Shown piece by piece: positions 1 through 7,581 of a stretch of 30,656 nucleotides of DNA (the stretch's first letter is position 1; each line of letters starts with the position of its first letter). Under the pieces are notes generated by a model. The model searched no databases. It was not told the DNA's origin and was given only the letters and a program-made list of their open reading frames with translations. The stretch is taken from positions 1-30,656 of the forward strand of contig CANQZX010000004.1 in assembly GCA_947628445.1 (NCBI GenBank). The letters run 5' to 3'. Source of the DNA: an uncultured Bacilli bacterium (GTDB lineage: Bacteria; Bacillota_I; Bacilli_A; RF39; UBA660). The position numbers and the translations under genes are program-made.

Positions 1-73
1 ATAAATATTTATTTTCATTGTCGTTTGTTTCTTGAAGACGAACGTAGTGAGACGGAAAGGAATGTTTAGAAAA

Positions 74-1999
74 ATGAGTAATAAAGAAACACATTATACG
101 GATAGTGATATTCAAGTTTTAGAGGGCTTAGAAGCTGTTCGAAAAAGACCAGGGATGTATATCGGAACAACAGGGGAAAAGGGCTTACATCATTTAGTTT
201 GGGAAATTGTCGATAATGCTGTCGATGAGGCCTTAGCGGGCTTTTGTGATGATATTGAGGTTATTATCGATAAAGGTAATATTATTGAAATTCGCGATGA
301 TGGTCGGGGCATGCCCACGGGGATTAACGAAAAAACGGGTTTATCAACTATTGAAACAATTTTCACGGTTTTACATGCCGGTGGTAAATTTGGCGGCGAA
401 GGTTACAAAGTATCCGGTGGTCTTCATGGTGTTGGCGCCAGTGTTGTTAATGCCTTATCTGAATGGTTAGAGGTAACCGTTTATCGTGATCAAAAAATCT
501 ATTTTCAAAGATTTGAAAATGGGGGGCATCCTACAGATTCCTTAAAAGTAATCGGTGAATGTGAAGAAAATCGGACGGGGACAACTGTTAGATTTAAAGC
601 AGATCCTGATATTTTCCAAGAAACAACGGTTTATAATTACGATACCTTATATAAAAGATTACAAGAAATTTGTTATTTAAATAAGGGCTTAAGAATTAAC
701 CTTTACGATAAACGGGAAGATGAAAAAAGTGACAGTTTTATCTATAATGGTGGAATAATTGAATATGTGCAAATGCTTAATAAAAATAAAACTCCGCTTC
801 ATGAAGATATCGTTTATCTTGAAGGGGAAAGTGATGGTATTCAATTAGAGGTAGCATGTCAATACAATGATGGCTATATTCCGGCGATTTATTCTTATAC
901 CAACAATATTAATACTTATGAAGGGGGAACCCATGAAGATGGGGTTAAAACGGCCTTAACTAGAGTTATTAACAATTACGCGAAAAATGCCAAAATTATT
1001 AAAGATAATGATAATTCTTTAACGGGTGATGATGTTCGAGAAGGTCTTACAATGATTATTTCTTGTAAACATCCTGATCCCCAATTTGAAGGGCAAACGA
1101 AAACCAAATTAGGTAATATTGAGGTAAGAAAAATTGCCAGTGATATTTTTGGTAATGGCTTTGAAAGATTTTTATTAGAACATCCAGATATTGCACGGTT
1201 AATTGTGGATAAATGTATGACGGCATCCCGGGCCCGGATTGCAGCGAAAAAAGCGCGGGAAATGACGCGAAAAAGTGACTTAGATACACATGTTAATTTT
1301 GGAGGCAAATTAGTTGATTGCCAAGAAAAAGACCCGACAACTTGCGAAATATTCTTAGTCGAAGGGGATAGTGCCGGCGGTTCTGCGATTAAAGGTCGCG
1401 ATAGTATGCATCAAGCAATTTTACCATTAAAAGGAAAAATCTTAAATGTGGAAAAAGCCCGGTTAGATAAGGCCTTAAGTAATGATGAAATTAGGACGAT
1501 TATTACGGCTTTTGGGACAGGAATTGGTCAAGAATTTGATATTGATAAATTAAGATATGATAAGATTATAATCATGACCGATGCCGATGTCGATGGGGAC
1601 CATATTCGAGTATTGTTATTAACTTTATTTTATCGGTTCTTCCGTCAAATCGTGGAACAAGGCCATGTTTATGCGGCCACCCCACCTTTATACTGTATTA
1701 AGCATGGTAAAACCATTAAATATGTCTTAGATGATGATGAAAAGGATGCTTATATTGCCAAACTTCAAGAAAAAAATACGAATTATGTTTTACTTCGGAT
1801 GAAAGGTTTAGGGGAAATGGATCCTGAAGAATTAAATGAAACTACTATGGATATTAATAAAAGGATATTAAGACGGATTACAGTGGAAGATATTATTGAG
1901 GCCGATGCTGCTTTCAATAAATTAATGGGCGAAGAAGTTGAACCCCGGCGGAAATTTATTGAAGATAATGCTCGTTATGCCACAAACTTAGATATTTAG
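74..1999 (+). CDS. gyrB: DNA gyrase subunit B
   Basis: ATPase subunit of the GyrA2GyrB2 type II topoisomerase that introduces negative supercoils into DNA in the cytoplasm. Visible motifs: the GHKL ATPase domain with NAVDEALAGF, DDGRGMPTG and GGLHGVGASVVNALS in the first 130 residues; the Toprim domain with FLVEGDSAGGSA, the PLKGKILNVEKA stretch and the metal-binding DADVDGDHIR; and a C-terminal GyrA-interacting part with RMKGLGEMDPEEL. At 641 residues it has the normal Gram-positive length. The frame is open back to a TTG at 32 and an ATG at 62, but the family N-terminus (YTDSDIQVLEGLEAVRKRPG) and the GGAAAGGA Shine-Dalgarno at 54-61 favour ATG 74; the spacing is slightly long. gyrA follows 9 bases downstream, so the two are co-transcribed. 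No promoter is visible in the short upstream sequence. Confidence 0.97.
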   Translation: MSNKETHYTDSDIQVLEGLEAVRKRPGMYIGTTGEKGLHHLVWEIVDNAVDEALAGFCDDIEVIIDKGNIIEIRDDGRGMPTGINEKTGLSTIETIFTVLHAGGKFGGEGYKVSGGLHGVGASVVNALSEWLEVTVYRDQKIYFQRFENGGHPTDSLKVIGECEENRTGTTVRFKADPDIFQETTVYNYDTLYKRLQEICYLNKGLRINLYDKREDEKSDSFIYNGGIIEYVQMLNKNKTPLHEDIVYLEGESDGIQLEVACQYNDGYIPAIYSYTNNINTYEGGTHEDGVKTALTRVINNYAKNAKIIKDNDNSLTGDDVREGLTMIISCKHPDPQFEGQTKTKLGNIEVRKIASDIFGNGFERFLLEHPDIARLIVDKCMTASRARIAAKKAREMTRKSDLDTHVNFGGKLVDCQEKDPTTCEIFLVEGDSAGGSAIKGRDSMHQAILPLKGKILNVEKARLDKALSNDEIRTIITAFGTGIGQEFDIDKLRYDKIIIMTDADVDGDHIRVLLLTLFYRFFRQIVEQGHVYAATPPLYCIKHGKTIKYVLDDDEKDAYIAKLQEKNTNYVLLRMKGLGEMDPEELNETTMDINKRILRRITVEDIIEADAAFNKLMGEEVEPRRKFIEDNARYATNLDI

Positions 2000-2008
2000 G
2001 AGGGTTTT

Positions 2009-4564
2009 ATGGACGAAGAAAAAAACATTAATAATGAAGAAGAAACAACTGAAGAACAAGTTGACGAAATAATCGAAGACGAAGCACCAAAAGATCGTTT
2101 AGCTTTAAATAATATTGTTGAAGAAATTGAAAATTCCTTTTTGAATTATTCCATGAGTGTTATAACCTCGCGGGCTTTACCTGATTTACGCGATGGTTTA
2201 AAACCTGTCCATCGCCGGATTTTATTCGATATGTTAGAAAATGGTTTAACTCCTGATAAGCAACATCGAAAAAGTGCCACGATAGTTGGGGATGTAATGG
2301 GTAAATATCACCCTCATGGCGACTCATCTATTTACGAAGCCATGGTTAGAATGGCCCAAGATTTTAACTACCGATATATGTTAGTTGATGGTCATGGTAA
2401 CTTTGGTAATATCATGGGATCTGGCGCTGCCGCTTATCGTTATACGGAAGCCCGGCTGGCCAAGATTTCCATGGAATTATTGCGAGATATTAATAAAAAT
2501 ACAGTTGATTTTGCAAATAACTATGATGACACGCGCCAAGAACCAGTTGTTTTGCCAAGTCGATTTCCGAATGTTTTAGTAAATGGGACAATGGGAATTG
2601 CCGTTGGGATGGCGACCAATATTCCACCACATAATTTGGGTGAGGTAATAGATGGTTGTATCGCGGTCATTGATAATCCCGAAATAGATACAATGGGCTT
2701 AATGCAAATAGTTAAAGGACCGGATTTTCCAACGGGAGGTATTATTTTAGGTAATTCCGGTATTAAACAGGCCTACGAAACCGGTCGGGGCTCAATTACA
2801 ATTCGGAGTAAAGCCACAATTGAAGAAAAAAATGGGCGCCAATACATTATTATTGAAGAGGTACCATATGGTGTAAATACTGAAGAATTAAAATTAAAAG
2901 TCGCGGACTTAGTTCATAGTAAGGTCTTAGAAGGTATTTCCGATTATCATACCGATTTAAAAAATGGCGTTAAAATAACTATTACCTTGAAAAAAGACGC
3001 TAATGCGCAAGTAGTTTTAAATAATTTATACAAACATACGGCTTTTCAAACAAATTTTGGTATTATTTTCTTAATGCTTGACCATGGAGTTCCAAGAACT
3101 TTGGGCTTAAAAGACATTTTAAGTAAATATGTTGATCATCAAAGAGAGGTTATCATTCGCCGGACTCAATTTGATTTAGATAAAGATGAAAAAAGAGTTC
3201 ATATTTTAGAAGGTTTAAAGATTGCCTTAGATAATATTGATGAGGTTATTAAAATTATTCGTGGCGCATTAGACGATGATGAAGCCAAAGCAAAATTAAT
3301 GGCTAAATTTGGTTTAAGTGAAGCTCAAACCATGGCTATTTTGGAAATGCGACTACGGCGGTTAACCGGCTTAGAAAGAGACAAGATTGAATCCGAATTA
3401 GCCGACTTATTAAAAGAAATTGCCGAATTACGGGCATTACTTGCTGATCCGAAAAAGATTGATGCCGTTATTAAAGGTGAACTTACGGAAATTAAAAATA
3501 AATATGGTGATGAAAGAAGAACAAAGATTGATTTAACAGCCGTCGATTATATCGAAGATGAATCTTTAATTCCAAATGAAGATGTCCTATTAGTATTAAC
3601 TGATAAAGGTTATATTAAAAGAACAACCTCTGATACCTTTAAAGCCCAACATCGGGGAGGTAAAGGTATTAAGGGCATGCAAACTAATGATGGCGACTTT
3701 GTTAAAGCCATGCTTAACTTATCTAGCCACGATTATGTAATGTTCTTTACTAATTTAGGTAAAGTATATCGTATCAAGGGCTACGAAATACCGGAATTTA
3801 GTCGACAATCCAAAGGCTTACCAATTATCAATTTATTACCTTTAGAAAAAGATGAAATTGTTAATTCAGTTATAAGTTGTAATAAAGAAGAAGATACCAA
3901 ATATTTATTATTTGCAACGAAAAAAGGTATTGTTAAACGGACTTTATTAAATGAATTTGATAATATTCGGACCTCTGGTAAGAAATGTATTACTTTAAAA
4001 AGCGATGATGAATTAATTGCGGTTCGTAAAACACAAGGTAATAATCAAGTATTACTAGGATCTAGTTTAGGTCGGATGGTCAAATTTGATGAAAACGATA
4101 TTCGCGTTATGGGTCGTACGGCCAGTGGCGTCAAAGGTATTAACTTAGGTGATGCTAACTGTATTTGCTGTGAAATTGTTAAAGAAGACGATGTTATTCT
4201 CGTAGTTACAGAAAAGGGTTACGGAAAACAAACAAAAGTTTGTGAATATCGAGAAACAAAACGTGGTAGCAAAGGTGTAAAGGCCTTAAATATTACCGAA
4301 AAGAATGGACCTTTAGTGGATGTCATTGTTTCAGATAGCGATAAAGATTTAATTTTAATTACTAATTTTGGTATGACAATGCGGATGCCAATAAATCAAA
4401 TTAATATTTTAGGTCGGAATACCCAAGGTGTTAGATTAATGCACTTAAAAGATAATCAACAAATTTCAACTATTAGTTTGGTCGATCATGAATCGGAAGA
4501 AGATGTTGAAAAAACCGATATTGAAACTAACGAAAATGTTGAAGATACATCAAACAACGAGTAA
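2009..4564 (+). CDS. gyrA: DNA gyrase subunit A
   Basis: Breakage-reunion subunit of DNA gyrase. The start is fixed by AGGAGGG at 1998-2004, five bases before the ATG. The core begins near residue 40 and shows RALPDLRDGLKPVHRRI, the quinolone-determining segment HPHGDSSIYE (Ser106, Glu110, the usual susceptible-type residues) and AAYRYTEARL with the catalytic Tyr145. The C-terminal beta-pinwheel carries a gyrase box of the form QHRGGKG, slightly different from QRRGGRG but supporting gyrase over topoisomerase IV; adjacency to gyrB agrees. The first 28 residues form a very acidic extension not present in the usual family start, and the last 25 residues are also acidic. The stop codon lies 4 bases before a 32-bp palindrome that contains a parS site and probably ends the transcript. 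Confidence 0.97.
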   Translation: MDEEKNINNEEETTEEQVDEIIEDEAPKDRLALNNIVEEIENSFLNYSMSVITSRALPDLRDGLKPVHRRILFDMLENGLTPDKQHRKSATIVGDVMGKYHPHGDSSIYEAMVRMAQDFNYRYMLVDGHGNFGNIMGSGAAAYRYTEARLAKISMELLRDINKNTVDFANNYDDTRQEPVVLPSRFPNVLVNGTMGIAVGMATNIPPHNLGEVIDGCIAVIDNPEIDTMGLMQIVKGPDFPTGGIILGNSGIKQAYETGRGSITIRSKATIEEKNGRQYIIIEEVPYGVNTEELKLKVADLVHSKVLEGISDYHTDLKNGVKITITLKKDANAQVVLNNLYKHTAFQTNFGIIFLMLDHGVPRTLGLKDILSKYVDHQREVIIRRTQFDLDKDEKRVHILEGLKIALDNIDEVIKIIRGALDDDEAKAKLMAKFGLSEAQTMAILEMRLRRLTGLERDKIESELADLLKEIAELRALLADPKKIDAVIKGELTEIKNKYGDERRTKIDLTAVDYIEDESLIPNEDVLLVLTDKGYIKRTTSDTFKAQHRGGKGIKGMQTNDGDFVKAMLNLSSHDYVMFFTNLGKVYRIKGYEIPEFSRQSKGLPIINLLPLEKDEIVNSVISCNKEEDTKYLLFATKKGIVKRTLLNEFDNIRTSGKKCITLKSDDELIAVRKTQGNNQVLLGSSLGRMVKFDENDIRVMGRTASGVKGINLGDANCICCEIVKEDDVILVVTEKGYGKQTKVCEYRETKRGSKGVKALNITEKNGPLVDVIVSDSDKDLILITNFGMTMRMPINQINILGRNTQGVRLMHLKDNQQISTISLVDHESEEDVEKTDIETNENVEDTSNNE

Positions 4565-4567
4565 AAC

Positions 4568-4599
4568 AAATAGAATGTTTCACGTGAAACATTCTATTT
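4568..4599. terminator. gyrA terminator-like palindrome built around parS
   Basis: A perfect 32-bp inverted repeat starts 4 bases after the gyrA stop: arm AAATAGAATGTTTCAC and its exact reverse complement. A T-run follows (TTTT at 4597-4600, then TATAT). As RNA it folds into a long hairpin followed by U, so it can act as an intrinsic terminator. Its central 16 bases are a ParB site. Termination is inferred from the structure. Confidence 0.6.
4576..4591. other. parS site 1 (ParB/Spo0J binding)
   Basis: TGTTTCACGTGAAACA is an exact match to the known bacterial parS consensus (TGTTNCACGTGAAACA), where ParB loads onto DNA and spreads for origin segregation. It is the first of three copies in the gyrA-tadA gap and the core of the palindrome behind gyrA. 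No parA/parB gene lies in this window. Confidence 0.93.
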
Positions 4600-4710
4600 T
4601 TATATAATTAGATAGATATAAAATATTTTTATTAAGTAAAAACTTTTATGGTGTTATAAAAAGAAATTAAATTAAATATAAAAAAATAATTTCTAAAACA
4701 ATTTACTATA

Positions 4711-4726
4711 TGTTTCACGTGAAACA
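4711..4726. other. parS site 2 (ParB/Spo0J binding)
   Basis: Exact TGTTTCACGTGAAACA. The symmetry extends to 34 bp (4702-4735), with flanks different from site 1. It lies in non-coding AT-rich sequence without an obvious terminator T-run on the plus strand. Confidence 0.93.
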
Positions 4727-4971
4727 TATAGTAAAAATCTTTATTGTAATTTCAACCGGACCACTTTTAATAAATTAATTCTATATCAAAAAATAATGAT
4801 AATATTAATTGTTTATTAAAAAATAGAAAATAATAGAGATATTCAATGAATCTAATTAATACGCAAATCGTTAACAATAATATATGTAGTCCTAAGATAA
4901 TATCAAAATAAATACTTTATTAATGACTAATAATTTGTTATACCACTATTTATAAAAATTTAATAATACAA

Positions 4972-4987
4972 TGTTTCACGTGAAACA
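4972..4987. other. parS site 3 (ParB/Spo0J binding)
   Basis: Third exact TGTTTCACGTGAAACA. The symmetry extends only two bases each side (4970-4989), as expected for a simple protein-binding site. It lies about 40 bases upstream of the SRP RNA promoter. Confidence 0.93.
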
Positions 4988-5029
4988 TTAAGCAAATATA
5001 ATTGTCTAAACAAATATACTAAATAAACA

Positions 5030-5058
5030 TTGACCAAACAAATGATATTTGATACAAT
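5030..5058 (+). promoter_or_regulatory. SigA-type promoter of the SRP RNA
   Basis: TTGACC at 5030-5035 and TACAAT at 5053-5058 are separated by 17 bases. This places the start near 5065, at the first base of the SRP RNA closing helix. Confidence 0.75.
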
Positions 5059-5063
5059 ATTGC

Positions 5064-5136
5064 CGTGCAACAAATATATTGTAACCTGGTCAGAATCGGA
5101 AGATAGCAGCCATATCAATCCCTATTTGTGTGCACT
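5064..5136 (+). ncRNA. ffs: Small signal recognition particle RNA (4.5S type)
   Basis: RNA scaffold of the signal recognition particle, which binds Ffh and targets nascent membrane and secreted proteins. The diagnostic tip is present: TGGTCAG on the 5' side, a GGAA tetraloop closed by ATC/GAT at about 5094-5103, and AGCAGCCA on the 3' side, matching the universally conserved helix 8 loops. The ends pair (GTGCA near 5065 with TGCAC near 5131-5135; ACAAATA with TATTTGT), giving an RNA of roughly 73 nt. It lacks the Alu part found in the long B. subtilis SRP RNA. A T-rich tract (CTTTTATTTT) follows. The tadA-dnaX neighbourhood is where this gene sits in many Bacilli. Exact ends are estimates. 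Confidence 0.9.
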
Positions 5137-5181
5137 TTTATTTTAAATAAAATAATATAAAACAAATGTTTGGGTGATAAA

Positions 5182-5604
5182 ATGAAAAAAGAATATTTTG
5201 ATCTAGCAATTAAGGAAGCCAAAAAGGCCTATAAAAAGGATGAAATACCGGTTGGCTGCGTTATTGTTTATAATCATAAAACTATTAGTAGGACCCATAA
5301 TACTCGGGAAAAAAGTAATAATATTCTAGGTCATGCTGAAATAAATGCCATTCAAAAAGCCAGCAAAAAGCTTAAAACATGGAAATTAGATAATTGTGAA
5401 TTATATGTTACTTTAAAGCCATGTACTATGTGTGAATCCATAATAAGACAATCTAGAATTAAAAAAGTATACTATCTTTTAGATAAATTGGCTAATAAAA
5501 GTGAATATACAAAAACAACTTTTGAAAAGATTGATATTTCCAGTGATTATTCGGTATTATTAAGTAATTTTTTTGCAAATAAAAGACATAAAAATTTCAA
5601 ATAA
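5182..5604 (+). CDS. tadA: tRNA-specific adenosine deaminase TadA
   Basis: Zinc-dependent deaminase that converts A34 to inosine in the anticodon of tRNA-Arg(ACG). The cytidine-deaminase fold is shown by the HAE motif (His51, Glu53) and PCxxC (Pro80-Cys81-Thr-Met-Cys84), which supply the zinc ligands and proton shuttle, and by the N-terminal helix and strand ending in IPVGCVIV. Its 140 residues are close to the usual 150-160. I chose ATG 5182 because GGGTGAT lies just upstream and the family starts near there; a TTG at 5170 would add four residues. It follows the SRP RNA and precedes dnaX, the order seen in many Firmicutes. The C-terminus is rich in lysine and asparagine. Confidence 0.93.
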   Translation: MKKEYFDLAIKEAKKAYKKDEIPVGCVIVYNHKTISRTHNTREKSNNILGHAEINAIQKASKKLKTWKLDNCELYVTLKPCTMCESIIRQSRIKKVYYLLDKLANKSEYTKTTFEKIDISSDYSVLLSNFFANKRHKNFK

Positions 5605-5606
5605 TA

Positions 5607-5615
5607 TGATATAAT
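5607..5615 (+). promoter_or_regulatory. Extended -10 promoter ahead of dnaX
   Basis: TGATATAAT is a perfect extended -10 element right behind tadA. No good -35 lies 17 bases upstream (CATAAA). Transcription would begin near 5622, about 15 bases before the dnaX ATG. Confidence 0.4.
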
Positions 5616-5636
5616 ATTGATATATGGGAGGCACCT

Positions 5637-7265
5637 ATGAGTTATAAAGTATTATATCGTAAATATCGTCCCAATTCCTTTAGTGAAGTTGTGGGGCAAG
5701 AAGCAACAGTTAAAATATTAAAAAACTCCATTATCAACGAAAAAATATCCCATGCATATTTATTTTCGGGCCCCAGAGGTACCGGAAAAACTAGCCTGGC
5801 GCGCATTTTTGCCAAAGTTATTAATTGCTTAAATCCTAAGGATGGCGAGGCCTGTGGCGAATGTCAAAATTGCCTTAATTTTGGGAGCAATCCCGATATT
5901 ATTGAGATAGATGCGGCCTCTAATAATGGGGTTGATGAGATAAGAGAATTAATTAATAACGTTAAATTAATGCCTAGCTCAGCAAAATATAAAGTTTATA
6001 TCATCGACGAAGTACATATGTTAAGTCAAAGTGCGTTTAATGCTTTGTTATTAACTTTAGAAGAACCCCCAAGTCATGTAATATTTATTTTGGCAACCAC
6101 AAATCTTGAAAGCGTTCCTATAACCATTGTTTCGCGGTGTCAAAAGTTTGAATTCTACCGGATCGGCGAAGATTTAATTACGAAACAATTACAAAATATC
6201 TGTGAAAAAGAAAAAATTAAGTATGATCTAGATGGTTTAAAAGAAATTACGGCCTTAGCCGATGGGGGAATGCGGGATGCACTAAGTATGCTCGATCAAC
6301 TATCTAAAGAAGGCCAAAAAATTGATTTAGATTTAGTTATTAAGGAATTAGGATCCATATCTTTAATTAAAATAAAAGATTTAGTTCAGGCCTTAGATGA
6401 TGGTAATACATCTACAGTTGTGGAAATCATAAATGATTTAAAAAAGACCAATATAAATTATAAAATAGTGGTTAAAAAAATTATTGAATTATTAAGTCAA
6501 AAAGCAGTCGATGTTTTAGAAAACAATAGTGAAAATTACCTAACATACCGAGAAATTAAACGCATAATTTTAGAGTTGAATGACGAATTAAATAAAATAA
6601 ATATTAATGTAAATCCGTATATCATAATTCAAATGATTTTATTAGATAATGAAACTATGGCTGCAAATTCCGTTCCTATAAAAGAAAGTAAGGTTGAAAC
6701 AGAAACTGGAAAAAATGAACCAATCTTGGCTAAAGAAACGATAGTTAAAGAAGAACCGGCAAAGCCCGAAAAAAAAGAAGATAGTTTAGATAATAAACCT
6801 AAAAAAGAAACTCAAATAAATAATGAATTCCTTAAAGAAATAAGGGTAAATAATTGTTTTGTCGCCGCGAGTAAAGAGGACTTAAATCATTTAAAAGATA
6901 ATTGGCATGTTTTTCAAGAAGAGTGTCCGGCCAAATTAAAAGGATTATTAATGGATACTGTTCCGGTGGCTTCTTCGCCAGATAATGGCATCTTAATGAC
7001 CAATATAGAGCATCAATGTATGGAAATTAATAATGAAATTGCTAATATTGAGAAAGAATACCGAAAAAAGTTTAAACAAGCCGTAAAATTAATTTGTTTA
7101 GCCAATACGGAATGGGAAGCGGAAAAACAAGAGTTTATAAAAAACAAAAACAATGGTTATAAATATGAATTAAAGAGTGAAGAAGAATTAAAAAAAGAAA
7201 ATAGTAGTGAAATCGAACAAATTGCTAATGATATTTTTAATGGTGCGAAAATCGAAATTAAATAA
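5637..7265 (+). CDS. dnaX: DNA polymerase III subunits gamma/tau
   Basis: Clamp-loader ATPase that loads the sliding clamp and organises the replisome. The start follows GGGAGG at 5626-5631. Visible: AAA+ Walker A GPRGTGKT at residues 45-52, zinc-binding cysteines 64, 73, 76 and 79 (CGECQNC), Walker B IIDEVHMLS around Asp124-Glu125, and the sensor/arginine-finger motif TIVSRCQKFEF. Residues from about 345 to 390 form a lysine/glutamate-rich linker, followed by a conserved DnaX C-terminal domain with the NWHVFQEE segment. The length of 542 residues is typical for Gram-positive tau. It heads a run of genes with very short gaps that continues to mfd; holB in the same run encodes another clamp-loader subunit. 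There is no clear slippage site for a short gamma form. Confidence 0.95.
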   Translation: MSYKVLYRKYRPNSFSEVVGQEATVKILKNSIINEKISHAYLFSGPRGTGKTSLARIFAKVINCLNPKDGEACGECQNCLNFGSNPDIIEIDAASNNGVDEIRELINNVKLMPSSAKYKVYIIDEVHMLSQSAFNALLLTLEEPPSHVIFILATTNLESVPITIVSRCQKFEFYRIGEDLITKQLQNICEKEKIKYDLDGLKEITALADGGMRDALSMLDQLSKEGQKIDLDLVIKELGSISLIKIKDLVQALDDGNTSTVVEIINDLKKTNINYKIVVKKIIELLSQKAVDVLENNSENYLTYREIKRIILELNDELNKININVNPYIIIQMILLDNETMAANSVPIKESKVETETGKNEPILAKETIVKEEPAKPEKKEDSLDNKPKKETQINNEFLKEIRVNNCFVAASKEDLNHLKDNWHVFQEECPAKLKGLLMDTVPVASSPDNGILMTNIEHQCMEINNEIANIEKEYRKKFKQAVKLICLANTEWEAEKQEFIKNKNNGYKYELKSEEELKKENSSEIEQIANDIFNGAKIEIK

Positions 7266-7282
7266 AAAAGGAGAGAAATACG

Positions 7283-7579
7283 ATGAATATGCAAAATTTA
7301 ATGGCTCAAGCCCAAAAATTACAACGGGAAATAACGAAAAAGAAAGAAGAAATCGATAATGAAATATTTCCCGGGAAATATGAATGGGTCGAATTATCTT
7401 TTAATGGCAAGAAGGAATTACAAAGTTTTAAAATAACCAAGGAAGGTCCCATCAGTGAAGAAGATAAAGAAATGCTTGAAGATATGATTTTTTTAGCCAT
7501 CAAAGATGCTTTTAAAAAGATTGATGAAGAAACTAATAAAAAAATGGGCCAATATGCCTCAATGAGTGGTTTAATGTAA
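7283..7579 (+). CDS. ybaB: YbaB/EbfC family nucleoid-associated protein
   Basis: Small DNA-binding protein of the YbaB/EbfC family, forming a tweezer-like dimer. The genes dnaX, ybaB and recR are almost universally neighbours, as here. The sequence has the family pattern: an N-terminal NLMAQAQKLQREI helix, a central beta sheet, and a C-terminal helix rich in acidic and lysine residues, ending in MSGLM. Its 98 residues are normal. The start is supported by AAAAGGAGAG 7-16 bases upstream. The gene body contains a perfect 16-bp Noc-type palindrome at 7365-7380, encoding part of the segment IFPGKYEW. recR starts 2 bases after its stop. Confidence 0.9.
   Translation: MNMQNLMAQAQKLQREITKKKEEIDNEIFPGKYEWVELSFNGKKELQSFKITKEGPISEEDKEMLEDMIFLAIKDAFKKIDEETNKKMGQYASMSGLM
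7365..7380. other. Noc-binding-site-like palindrome in ybaB
   Basis: TATTTCCCGGGAAATA matches the described nucleoid-occlusion (Noc) site of Bacillus exactly. One flanking base pair extends the symmetry. Noc sites commonly lie in coding DNA outside the terminus region. Binding is inferred from the motif only; noc is not in this window. Confidence 0.75.
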
Positions 7580-7581
7580 TT

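Larger units (their letters stand above)
4565..5029. other. AT-rich non-coding stretch with parS cluster
   Basis: This gap downstream of gyrA is very AT-rich and holds no open frame that looks coding. Apart from the three parS sites I see no tRNA, no clustered DnaA boxes and no repeat array. The spacing between parS centres is about 135 and 261 bases. Confidence 0.7.

Noticed and set aside
1..69. Possible 3' end of an upstream gene in frame 1 (stop TAG at 67-69), and a hairpin at 22-44
   Set aside because: The short tail does not resemble the end of RecF or another expected neighbour. The hairpin has several G-U pairs and no T-run, so neither is supported.
32..73. Longer gyrB start at TTG 32 or ATG 62
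   Set aside because: The extra residues do not look like GyrB, and the Shine-Dalgarno GGAAAGGA lies inside this segment, pointing to ATG 74.
1204..1212. Perfect DnaA-box 9-mer TGTGGATAA (another at 10808-10816)
   Set aside because: They are isolated, inside gyrB and pth, and not clustered with AT-rich unwinding DNA, so no origin can be claimed in this window.
976..1308. Antisense open frames inside gyrB and similar ones inside the protease gene
   Set aside because: They lie fully inside strongly supported genes, have no ribosome binding sites and no recognisable product; they follow from the codon bias of the sense gene.
4600..4970. Replication origin in the AT-rich gap behind gyrA
   Set aside because: Very AT-rich and near parS, but no clustered DnaA boxes are visible.
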